This document shows positions 25,497 through 33,573 of a stretch of 42,207 nt of DNA, piece after piece. The DNA is from Microbacterium sp. (GTDB taxonomy: Bacteria; Actinomycetota; Actinomycetes; Actinomycetales; Microbacteriaceae). The stretch is taken from contig NZ_JAPLAI010000048.1 of NCBI RefSeq assembly GCF_026393345.1, positions 1-42,207 of the forward strand. Direction: 5' to 3'. The notes below the pieces were generated by a model. The model was not told the DNA's origin. It ran no database searches and saw only the letters and a program-made list of their open reading frames with translations. The position numbers and the translations under genes were made by a program. The number at the start of each line of letters is the position of its first letter. The stretch's first letter is position 1.

Positions 25497-26207
25497 ATGA
25501 GTGGGGTGCCCGCATCCGTCCGGATCCACCTGATCGACGATGTCGACGAGGTGTTCGCCGCATCCGCCGTGCTGAGCGAGGTGTGGGGCGGCGACCGCAC
25601 CGGGATGCCCGCGAATCTGCTGCGCGCGCTCACCCACGCCGGCAACTACGCCGCGGGCCTCTACGACGGCGACACGATGGTCGGCGCCTCGGTCGCCTTC
25701 TTCGCCGCGCCCGCCGCGCGCTCGATGCACTCCCACATCACCGGCATCCTCCCCTCCCACCGTGGCGGCGGGCTCGGGCGGATGCTGAAGCAGCACCAGC
25801 GCGAGTGGGCGCTCGCGCGGGGCGTCGAGCACATCACCTGGACGTTCGATCCGCTCGTCGCCCGGAACGCGCATCTGAACCTCGCCGTGCTCGGCGCGAG
25901 AGCCGTCGAATACCTCATCGACCACTACGGCCCGATGGACGACGGCGTCAACCGCGGGGATGAGACCGACCGCATCCTCGTCGACTGGGACCTCACCACC
26001 TCGCCCGCATCCGTCCCCGCATCCGAGCGGGTGGTGGCGACCGTCGAGGCTCCGCCCGATATCGAGGCGCTGCGCCTCGCGTCACCCGCCGAGGCGGCCC
26101 ACTGGCGCCGGCGCGTGCGGCAGGAGCTCACCGGGCACCTCGCCGCAGGCCGTGCGATCGGGGGTTTCGACGCGGCCCGCGGTGGCTACCTGCTCATCGA
26201 GCCGTGA
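25497..26207 (+). CDS. GNAT-family acyltransferase-like protein
   Basis: A 236-residue protein with a GNAT core in its first half: IHLIDDVDEVFAASAVLSEVWG, AGLYDGDTMVGASVAFFA, and the acetyl-CoA binding region ITGILPSHRGGGLGRMLKQHQREWALARGVEHITWTFDPLVARNAHLNLAVLGA. It resembles the COG3375 group of predicted acyltransferases. The acceptor is unknown. The C-terminal half is less conserved and could bind substrate. Confidence 0.8.
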   Translation: MSGVPASVRIHLIDDVDEVFAASAVLSEVWGGDRTGMPANLLRALTHAGNYAAGLYDGDTMVGASVAFFAAPAARSMHSHITGILPSHRGGGLGRMLKQHQREWALARGVEHITWTFDPLVARNAHLNLAVLGARAVEYLIDHYGPMDDGVNRGDETDRILVDWDLTTSPASVPASERVVATVEAPPDIEALRLASPAEAAHWRRRVRQELTGHLAAGRAIGGFDAARGGYLLIEP

Positions 26208-26228
26208 CAGGCGTGCCACACTGAGGCC

Positions 26229-26660
26229 ATGGAACGCACTGGGGCGGACGTCGGGACGGCGATCGCGAAGACCACGCCCGCCGCCCGCCGTCGGGACGCG
26301 GAGACGATGCACGCGCTGATGGCCGAGGTCACCGGCCGAGAGCCCGAGATGTGGGCTGGGGGCATCATCGGCTACGGCGCCTGCCACTACCGGTACCCCA
26401 CCGGCACGCAGGGGCACTCGCCGATCATCGGCTTCGCCCCCCGGAAGGCTGCCCTCACGGTGTACCTGCTGGACGGCGTCTCGACCCATGCCGCCGCGCT
26501 CGCCGACCTCGGTCCGCATCGCACCGGGGTGGGATGCCTGTACTTCCCGGATCTCGCCGGGGTCGACCTCGACCTGCTGCGGACGATCCTCGTCGACTCC
26601 TACCGCCGGATCCTCGACGGCGGCACGAGCGAGTACGCGACCCTGACGCTGGTCGACTGA
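26229..26660 (+). CDS. DUF1801 domain protein
   Basis: A 143-residue protein with the DUF1801 (YdhG-like) pattern: RRRDAETMHALMAEVTGREPEMWAGGIIGYGACHYRYPTGTQGHSPIIGFAPRKAALTVYLLDG and a C-terminal DLDLLRTILVDSYRRIL. The function of the family is not known. It is 21 nt after the GNAT gene but has its own CACACT 6 nt before the ATG and no ribosome site. It is convergent with the EamA gene, with a 10-nt gap and no obvious terminator. Confidence 0.82.
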   Translation: MERTGADVGTAIAKTTPAARRRDAETMHALMAEVTGREPEMWAGGIIGYGACHYRYPTGTQGHSPIIGFAPRKAALTVYLLDGVSTHAAALADLGPHRTGVGCLYFPDLAGVDLDLLRTILVDSYRRILDGGTSEYATLTLVD

Positions 26661-26670
26661 GCTCCGCGGC

Positions 26671-27663
26671 CTAGCGTCGCGGCGGGGCGGGTTCCGCGTC
26701 GAGCGGCGATGCCGGGGGCATGAGCGATGCCGGGGGCGCGGGCGGTGCGGGTGAGACCGGGGGCGGCGTCGCCCGGCGACGGCGGAAGAGACCGGTGGTG
26801 ACGGCCACGCCCAGGAGCAGGACGACGCCGCCGATCCCTTCCGTGAGGGTCGGCGTCTCACCCAGCACCAGCCACGCCGCGGCGATCCCGACCGGCGGCA
26901 CGAGCATGGTGAACGGCACCACGGCGGATGCCGGGTGGCGGGCGAGCAGGGTGTTCCAGATGCCGTAGCCCACGAGGCTCGCAAGCCACGCCGTGTACGC
27001 CGTCGACAGCAACTGCGCCGCGGTGAGGTGCGTGAGGGCGAAGCCGACCGCATCCGGTCCGTCGACGAGCAGGGACAGCCCCAGCATGGGGATCGGCACG
27101 ACGAGCGCCGACCACACCGTCATCGACAATCCGGAACCGGGCCCGGATGCGGAGCGGCCTCCCCCTCCGCCGCCCGCCCGGCGGGCGATGACGTTGCCGG
27201 TCGCCCATGACGCGGCGGCGGCGAGCGAGAGGAGGAACGCGAGCGCCGGGACATGCGCCGCGCTGCCGCTGCCGACGACGATCAGCCCGCCGAAGCCCAC
27301 GGCGACGCCCGCGACCTGCCAGCGGGTGGGGACCTCGCGGAGGGCGAGCGCCGCGAGCAGGACGGTGAACACCACCTGCGCCTGCAACACGAGCGAGGCG
27401 AGCCCCGCGGGCATCCCGAGGGCGAGGGCGGTGTAGAGCAGGCCGAACTGGCCGAGGCTCATGAACAGCCCCACGAGGAGCACGTCCCGCATCCGGGCCG
27501 CCGGGCGCGGGACGAAGAAGATCGCCGGCAGGATGACCGCGGTGAAGCGGAGGGCCACGAACAGCGTCGGCGGCATCCCGTCGAGGCCGAGATCGATCGC
27601 GACGAAGTTCACGCCCCAGATGAGGGCGACGAGGACGGCGGCAAGCGCGGAACGAAGGGGCAC
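26671..27663 (-). CDS. EamA/DMT-family small-molecule exporter
   Basis: A 330-residue protein of ten predicted membrane segments made of two EamA repeats (LIWGVNFVAIDLGLDGMPPTLFVALRF; FLLSLAAAASWATGNVIARR). The GTG at 27663 (MPLRSALAAVLVALIWGVNF) is preferred over an ATG at 27714: close relatives begin MPLR, and CATGCT stands 6 nt upstream. The C-terminus is a proline/alanine-rich tail. Relatives (RhaT/YedA type) export amino acids or metabolites. It is divergent from a LysR gene, a common regulator-exporter pair. Confidence 0.85.
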   Translation of the reverse strand: MPLRSALAAVLVALIWGVNFVAIDLGLDGMPPTLFVALRFTAVILPAIFFVPRPAARMRDVLLVGLFMSLGQFGLLYTALALGMPAGLASLVLQAQVVFTVLLAALALREVPTRWQVAGVAVGFGGLIVVGSGSAAHVPALAFLLSLAAAASWATGNVIARRAGGGGGGRSASGPGSGLSMTVWSALVVPIPMLGLSLLVDGPDAVGFALTHLTAAQLLSTAYTAWLASLVGYGIWNTLLARHPASAVVPFTMLVPPVGIAAAWLVLGETPTLTEGIGGVVLLLGVAVTTGLFRRRRATPPPVSPAPPAPPASLMPPASPLDAEPAPPRR

Positions 27664-27761
27664 GGGTCCAGCATGACCCGAGGGATCGTGCAGCACCAGC
27701 GAACGATTCTTCACACCATCCGGTAGCTGCGCTAACTGGACGGAGGGTGCAGACTGTCGCC

Positions 27762-28652
27762 ATGATCGACCTCTTCGCCGTCGACGCGCTCCTCGCGATC
27801 GCCCGCACCGGAACGGTTCACGCCGCCTCCGCCGAACTGGGATTCACGCCGTCCGCCGTGTCGCAGCAGATCAAGCGCCTGGAGCGGGATCTGGGCGCGC
27901 GCCTGCTCGACCGTGCCGGTCGCGGTGTCGTGCTGACCGCCGCGGGCCGACGGGTCGTCGACGAGGGTGCGCTGCTGCGGGAGCAGGTCGAGTCGCTGCG
28001 TTCCCGGCTGCACGACGCACAGGCCCGGCCGACCGGAACGATCCGGCTCGGTGCGTTCGCCACGGCGGTCCGCGGCATCGTCCCCGGCCTCGTCCTGCGG
28101 GTGCGGGATCAGCATCCGGACCTCCGGGTCACGGTGCAGGAGCTCGACCCGTGGAACGCGGTGGATGCGGTCGCCGCGGGGACCCTGGACGTCGCGATCG
28201 TGCACCACTGGGAGGGGGTCGGGCTCGCGCTGCCGCCGAGCCTGCGCAGCGAAGAACTCTTCCGCGACGTTGCCGACGTGCTGTTGCCCGCGGACGATCC
28301 GCTCGCCGGAGCCACCGCCGTCACCCCCGCCGACATCCGGGACCGCACATGGGCCTCCACCCCCGACGGCACCATCTGTTACGAGTGGTTCTGCCACATG
28401 TTCCGTGGTGAGCCGTCGCCGCCGCGGATCGACTACTGGTGCCTGGAGTTCGCCTCGCAGGGCGAGCTCGTGGCCGCCGGCGTCGCGGTGGCGCTCGTCC
28501 CCCGCCTCGGCCGGGGGCGGCTGCCCGACGGCGTCGTCGCGGTGCCGGTGCACGATCCGGTGCCCACCCGTCCGGTCACGCTGGTGTGGCGCGCGACGAT
28601 GACCGAAGCCCCCGCCATCCGCGCCCTCCGCGAGCTGCTCGACGCTCGCTGA
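27762..28652 (+). CDS. LysR-family transcriptional regulator (adjacent to EamA exporter)
   Basis: A 296-residue LysR protein. The helix-turn-helix is at the N-terminus (AVDALLAIARTGTVHAASAELGFTPSAVSQQIKRLERDLGARLLDRAGRGVVLTAAG). The effector domain follows with TIRLGAFATAVRGIVPGLVLRVRDQHPDLRVTVQE. The ATG at 27762 is chosen because CAGACT stands 6 nt upstream; a GTG at 27747 would add five residues but overlaps the GGAGGG. It probably controls the divergent exporter gene 98 bp away. Confidence 0.88.
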   Translation: MIDLFAVDALLAIARTGTVHAASAELGFTPSAVSQQIKRLERDLGARLLDRAGRGVVLTAAGRRVVDEGALLREQVESLRSRLHDAQARPTGTIRLGAFATAVRGIVPGLVLRVRDQHPDLRVTVQELDPWNAVDAVAAGTLDVAIVHHWEGVGLALPPSLRSEELFRDVADVLLPADDPLAGATAVTPADIRDRTWASTPDGTICYEWFCHMFRGEPSPPRIDYWCLEFASQGELVAAGVAVALVPRLGRGRLPDGVVAVPVHDPVPTRPVTLVWRATMTEAPAIRALRELLDAR

Positions 28653-28706
28653 CGCCGCTCCCGACCGCCGGCGGACCGCGGCCCTGACCGTGGCCCTTGA
28701 CCGCGG

Positions 28707-28767
28707 GATGGGTTCTGGGCCCCGAAACCGTGGGGTTTCCCCCGGGTCTCGGGGCGCAGAACCCATC
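28707..28767. terminator. Long hairpin between the LysR gene and the AfsR-like gene
   Basis: GATGGGTTCTG (28707-28717) and CAGAACCCATC (28757-28767) are perfect arms, followed inward by CCCCGA/TCGGGG. The inner loop is G/C homopolymer-rich. It lies 54 nt after the LysR stop and 50 nt before the -10 of the next gene, so it probably insulates the two. Confidence 0.55.
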
Positions 28768-28817
28768 TCGGCGTCAGGGGCAGGGCGTCGCGACCCGCGT
28801 GGGGCCGCGGCCCGTCC

Positions 28818-28823
28818 TACAGT
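28818..28823 (+). promoter_or_regulatory. -10 element of the AfsR-like gene
   Basis: TACAGT lies exactly 6 nt before the GTG at 28830 and there is no ribosome site, so a leaderless GTG-initiated message is likely. Confidence 0.45.
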
Positions 28824-28829
28824 GAGACG

Positions 28830-31592
28830 GTGCGGCTGCGCTTCTTCGGCGGGTTCGCCGTCGACGACGCCGACGGCGCGCTGCGCGACGTGCGCGGACG
28901 CGGCCAGCAGGCGCTGCTGTTCCGGCTCGCGCCGGCTACCGCGCACTCGCCGAGGACGTCTGGCCGTCCGATCCGCCGGTGGACCCGCGAGCGGCGTTGC
29001 AGTCGCTCGTCTCGCGCCTCCGCCGGGTGCTGCCCGCCGGCGTGCTGCAGGCCGTGCCGGGCGGCTACCGGCTGGCCGTCGCGCGGAGCGACGTCGACAT
29101 CGTCGCGTTCGCCGATCGGGTGGCCCGGGCGCGGGAGGACCACGCGCCAGGGGAGGCCCGTGCCGCGCTGGCGCTGTGGCGCGGCGACCCGTGGACGCCG
29201 GACGGGTTCGACTGGGTGGTGCGGGACTTGCTCGAGGACCGCGCGCACGCCGAACGGCTCGCCGCGGCGGCGCCCTCGGACATTCCCGCCGCGGCACCCG
29301 TCGAGGCGGATCCTCACCCGGCTGTTCCCGCCGCCGTGACCGCGCTCATCGGCCGGACCGCCGAACTCGCGCTCATCGACGCGCAGCTCGCCGACGAACG
29401 CCTCGTCACCCTGCTCGGCCCGGGCGGGGCCGGGAAGACCACCCTCGCGCTCGAGGCCGCCCGCCGCGCTCCGGCGGCGGTGTTCGTCGAGCTCGCGCCC
29501 GCAGCGCCCGGGGAGGTGTGGGATGCGGTGGCGACGGCGCTCGGGCGCAGCATCCGTCTTCCTGACTCCGCCGCGGCACGCACCTCCACCCGGGAGCGGG
29601 TGCTCGAGGCGGTGGCCGGCCGCACGCTGCTGCTCGTGCTGGACAACGCGGAGCACGTCGCGGCGGAGACCGCGGCGGTGGCGGCCGCGTTGCTGCAGGC
29701 AGCGCCGACCACCCGCCTGCTCGTCACCAGCCGCGAACCGCTGGGCGTCGCTGGCGAGGCGTTCGTCGAGGTCGGCGCGCTCGCCGACCAGGATGCCGTC
29801 GATCTGCTCGCCCGCCGCATCCGCGCCGCCCGCGGGCGTGCCGTCGAGCCGACCGAGACGGATGCCGTCGCCCGCATCGCCCGACGGCTGGACGGCCTCC
29901 CGCTCGCCCTGGAATTGGCGGGGGCGAAGGCGCGGGTGCTCACCGCGGCCGAGATCGAGACGGGACTCACCGACCGGTTCGCGCTGCTCGACCGCGGCCC
30001 CCGCACCGCCGCACCGCGGCATCAGACCCTCCGCGCCGTCATCGACTGGAGCTGGGACCTGCTCACTCCCGACGAGCGGGACACCCTGCTCGTGCTCGCG
30101 GTGTTCCCGGACGGCGTCGGGGTCGCGGATCTCGACGAGGTCGCCACGGCGTTCGGCCGGCGCGCGGCGACCGTCGACGATCTCGTCGACCGGTCCCTGG
30201 TGCAGCGTCGACCGGGTGACCCGGAGCGGCCGGCTGGCGGAGTTCCGCGGACGGCAGGCCGACGTCATCGCCCGGCTCGCCCTGTCGCGGGACGCGCTGT
30301 TGCGCACCAGCCGCGTCCGGGAAGGCGTGGCCTGGTACGACGCGAACGACGAGAACCTCTCGTCGGCGCTGCGGTGGTGCGACACCCACGACGATCACCT
30401 CGACACCGCGGTCCTGCTCGTCCGGGCGCAGTTCTGGGTGTGGCTCATGCGCGAACGCGGCGACCTGCTGACCGAGGCGCTGCAGCGGTTCTCGCCGCCC
30501 GCGCTCGACTCCGAGCCCGCCGTGCTGGTGGCCGGTACCGCGTTGCTGCTGCGCGTCTTGACCGGTGACGACGACATCGCGGCCATCGACGAGCGCGCGC
30601 GAACGGTGGCGGAGGCCGCCGTCCAGCATCCGTCCGAGCTGACCGCGGTCCTGCCGGCGGTCCTTCCCGCCGCGGTCCGGCTGCTCGAGAAACGGGCGGC
30701 CGAGGAATCGTGGTCCGCCCGGATCGAGCTCGACGAGGCCGACGTCGCGGACGCTCCCGAGTGGAGCCGGGCGTTCGTCGCCGTCATGCGCGCCGCCGTC
30801 GCCCAGAACAACGGCGACATCGAGCCCCTGGGTGAGTGCAGTGGTCGCGCGCTGGAGATGTTCCGCCGGGTCGGAGACGTGTGGGGGATCGCCCTGGCCA
30901 GCCAGATGCGGTCGGAGTGGCTCCTGCTCGACGGACGGCTCGAGGAGGCGCTGCAGGTCGCCGATGCGTCTACCGAAGGACTCGAGGGGCTCACGTCGCT
31001 GTCTGACCTGCTGCAGCAGCGGAGCCTCGGAGTCTCGCTGCTCATCCGTCTCGGCCGGATCGACGAGGCCCGCCGGCGCGTCGCGACGATGATGACGGCG
31101 GCGCTCGCCGACGGGTCGGACCGCGTGGTGGGGCAGGCGGTGACGACGGCGGCGACCATCGATGTCGCCGTCGGCGACGGCGCTGCCGCGCTCCGCGCAC
31201 TCGCGCGACTCGACGAGGCCGAGGAGCGTGACGGCAGCGGCTTCCCGCGGCAGATCCTCGCCTGGCGGGAGGGCAAGCGGGCCGAGGCCCTCGTTCTGGT
31301 GGGCGATCTCGATGCGGCCGCCGAGAGTCTGCGCCGCGCCGCCCCCATCGCGGTGCAGACCGGCGACTTTCCCATCATGTCGGAGGTCGCGGTGGCGGTC
31401 GCCGCCTGGTTCGCGGCCGCCGACCGCCTGCCCGATGCGCGGCGGGCGCTCGCCGAGGCGGACCGGCTGCGCGGTCGCCCCGACCTCACCGACCCGGTGA
31501 TCGTCGCGGTGCGCGCCCGGATCGAGGCAGCGGGGCCGGATGCGGCAGCATCCGACCCCGTGGATCTCACCGCGCTGGTCGCGCGGATCTGA
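28830..31592 (+). pseudogene. AfsR/SARP-like ATPase regulator, broken by two frame changes
   Basis: The intended protein has an OmpR-type DNA-binding start (MRLRFFGGFAVDDADGALRDVRGRGQQALLFRLA), a short BTAD part (GYRALAEDVWPSDPPVDPRAALQSLVSRLRRVLP to about 29270), an NB-ARC-like ATPase (Walker A LLGPGGAGKTTLA; LLLVLDNAEHV; LLVTSREPLGV; LPLALELAGAKARVL) and a TPR-like C-terminal half (WYDANDENLSSALRW onward). The frame changes near 28930, where about seven residues plus one base are missing between FRLA and GYRAL. It changes again near 30220, between SLVQRR and SGRLAEFRGRQADV, where relatives have an extra segment of the RMLETVREYG type. The gene is convergent with an ABC exporter, with a 1-nt gap. 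It is either decayed or mis-assembled. Confidence 0.82.
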
Positions 31593-31593
31593 C

Positions 31594-32424
31594 TCAGGCC
31601 TTGCGCATGTACGCCCGCACCGTGAGCGGGGCGAACACGGCGACGATGACCGCGGCGCCGAGGAGCGACGCCCACAGGTCACCGCCGATCGCACCGTTGT
31701 TCGCGAGCTCGCGGACCGCGGTCACAAGGTGCGAGACCGGGTTGATGTTCGCGAACCAGCCCAGCCAGCTGGGCAACGTGTCCACCGGCACGTAGGCGTT
31801 CGAGAGGAACGTCAGCGGGAACAGGACGAGCATCGAGATGCCCTGGACGCTGGACGCGGTGCGCGCCATCACCCCGAGGAACGCGAAGATCCAGCTCACC
31901 GCCCAGGAGCAGACGATCACGAGCAGGGCGGCGCCGATGACGGCGAGCAGCCCGCCCGCCGGGCGGTATCCCATGATGAACCCCATGACGAAGGTCAGCG
32001 TGGTCGCGATGGCGTACCGCAGGGTGTCGGCGAGCAGTGCCCCCGACAGCGGGGCGATGCGGGCGATCGGGAGCGAACGGAACCGGTCGAACACCCCCTT
32101 GTCCATGTCCTCGCGCAGTTGGGTGCCGGTGACGACGGAGGTCGTGATCACGGTCTGCACCAGGATGCCGGGGATCAGCTGCGGCAGGTAGTTCTGTACG
32201 TCCCCGGCGATCGCGCCGCCGAAGATGTACGCGAACATGAGCGTGAAGATGATCGGCTGCAGGGTGACGTCGAGCAACTGCTCCGGGGTGCGCCGGATCT
32301 TCACCAGGCCCCGGTAGGCCATGGTGAAAGTGTTCTGCAGCGTCTGGGACACGCTGGTGTGGTTGTGGAGCGTGCGGTCGGTCGCGGGGACGATGCGACC
32401 GGCGGTGGGGGCGAGGGTGCTCAT
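31594..32424 (-). CDS. ABC-2 type exporter permease (DrrB-like)
   Basis: A 276-residue protein with six membrane segments and the ABC-2 pattern QPIIFTLMFAYIFGGAI, FDRFRSLPIARIAPLSGALLADTLRYA and LSNAYVPVDTLPSWLGWFANINPVSHLVTAVRELA, as in daunorubicin-resistance DrrB. It pairs with the ATPase encoded just upstream. The start overlaps the ATPase stop (ATGA at 32424-32421). Likely role is export of a drug or lipid-like metabolite. Confidence 0.9.
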   Translation of the reverse strand: MSTLAPTAGRIVPATDRTLHNHTSVSQTLQNTFTMAYRGLVKIRRTPEQLLDVTLQPIIFTLMFAYIFGGAIAGDVQNYLPQLIPGILVQTVITTSVVTGTQLREDMDKGVFDRFRSLPIARIAPLSGALLADTLRYAIATTLTFVMGFIMGYRPAGGLLAVIGAALLVIVCSWAVSWIFAFLGVMARTASSVQGISMLVLFPLTFLSNAYVPVDTLPSWLGWFANINPVSHLVTAVRELANNGAIGGDLWASLLGAAVIVAVFAPLTVRAYMRKA

Positions 32425-33419
32425 GCGGACACCGTCTCTTTCTCGTCGGGCCCGGAGGGCGTGGTGTCGTCGGTCGCGGTATGACCGGTGAGGGTGAGGA
32501 AGACCTCGTCGAGGGTGGGCTTTTGCACGCTCATCTCGGTCAGGTGGATGCCGGCTTCGCGCAGGGTGATGAGGAGTTCAGCGACCCGGTCGGCGTCGGA
32601 CATCGGTGCAGTGAGCCGGGCGGCCTCGGGCGACACCGTGGCCTGCACCCCGAGCACCCGCTCGATCGCACGGAGGGCGTCCGTGGTGTCGGCGGGGTCA
32701 GCGAGCCGGAGCTGGAGGCTCGCGGTGCCGACCGAGGCCTTGAGCTCGTCGCCGGTGCCCTCGGCAACGACGGTGCCGTGGTCGATGACGGCGATGCGGT
32801 CGGCGAGCTGGTCGGCTTCGTCGAGGTACTGGGTGGTCAGGAGGACCGTGGAGCCGGTTGCGACGAGCTCGCGGATGGTGTCCCACATCTGACCGCGCGT
32901 GCGCGGATCCAGGCCCGTGGTCGGCTCGTCGAGGAAGAGCAGGGGCGGCTGCGCGATGAGGGATGCGGCGAGGTCGAGGCGCCGCCGCATCCCTCCGGAG
33001 AAGTGCTTCAGCGGGCGGCGGGCGGCTTCGGTGAGTCCGAACCGGTCGAGCAGGTCGGTCGCGCGGAGGCGGGCGTCGGTGCGCGACAGGCCGAGCAGGC
33101 GCGCGAAGATGATGAGGTTCTCGGTTGCGGAGAGGGACTCGTCGACGGAGGCGTACTGGCCGGTGACGCCGATCAGCTGCCGCACGATCTGCGGGGAGCG
33201 GACCACGTCGTGGCCGAAGATCTCTGCGCGGCCGCCGTCCGGGCGCAGGAGCGTGGCGAGCATGGAGATCGTGGTGGTCTTGCCGGCGCCGTTGGGTCCG
33301 AGCACGCCGTAGACGGTGCCGGTGGCGACGCGCAGGTCGACGCCGTCCACGGCGCGGTTCGCGCCGAACGTCTTCACGAGCCCTTCGGCGAGCACCGCGG
33401 GAGGGGTGGAGGAGGTCAT
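32421..33419 (-). CDS. ABC exporter ATP-binding protein (DrrA-like)
   Basis: A 332-residue ATPase with Walker A GPNGAGKTTT, Q-loop (GVTGQYASVDESLSATENL, the DrrA hallmark), signature FSGGMRRRLDLAASL, Walker B LLFLDEPTTGLDP, and the C-terminal DrrA-type domain (MSDADRVAELLITLREAGIHLTEMSVQKPTLDEVFLTLTG). The ATG at 33419 follows GAAAGGCC; an upstream in-frame ATG at 33449 lies in the promoter and is rejected. The promoter holds 11-bp-phased heptamer repeats. Confidence 0.9.
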   Translation of the reverse strand: MTSSTPPAVLAEGLVKTFGANRAVDGVDLRVATGTVYGVLGPNGAGKTTTISMLATLLRPDGGRAEIFGHDVVRSPQIVRQLIGVTGQYASVDESLSATENLIIFARLLGLSRTDARLRATDLLDRFGLTEAARRPLKHFSGGMRRRLDLAASLIAQPPLLFLDEPTTGLDPRTRGQMWDTIRELVATGSTVLLTTQYLDEADQLADRIAVIDHGTVVAEGTGDELKASVGTASLQLRLADPADTTDALRAIERVLGVQATVSPEAARLTAPMSDADRVAELLITLREAGIHLTEMSVQKPTLDEVFLTLTGHTATDDTTPSGPDEKETVSA

Positions 33420-33464
33420 GGTGGGGGCCTTTCTGTTGGCTGATCCCACTCTGCGCCGCGACCA

Positions 33465-33513
33465 CCGTCACGCCGCTGTCACCGCATCCGTCCCGCTGTC
33501 ACCGCGCTGTCAC
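33465..33513 (-). promoter_or_regulatory. 11-bp-phased heptamer repeats in the ABC exporter promoter (SARP-type site)
   Basis: On the minus strand GTGACAG begins at 33513, 33502 and 33482, and GTGACGG at 33471. Spacings are 11, 20 and 11 bp, so there are two pairs of heptamers each with a 4-bp spacer. SARP/OmpR-type regulators such as AfsR bind direct heptamers 11 bp apart just upstream of -10 elements. CAGAGT (33453 to 33448) is a possible -10. The neighbouring gene encodes an AfsR-like protein. Function is inferred. Confidence 0.5.
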
Positions 33514-33573
33514 GCGCGCCCCGCTAGCGTCCCTGACCGCGAGTCTCGATGAGCGGCGGTCGATGCACGGCGG

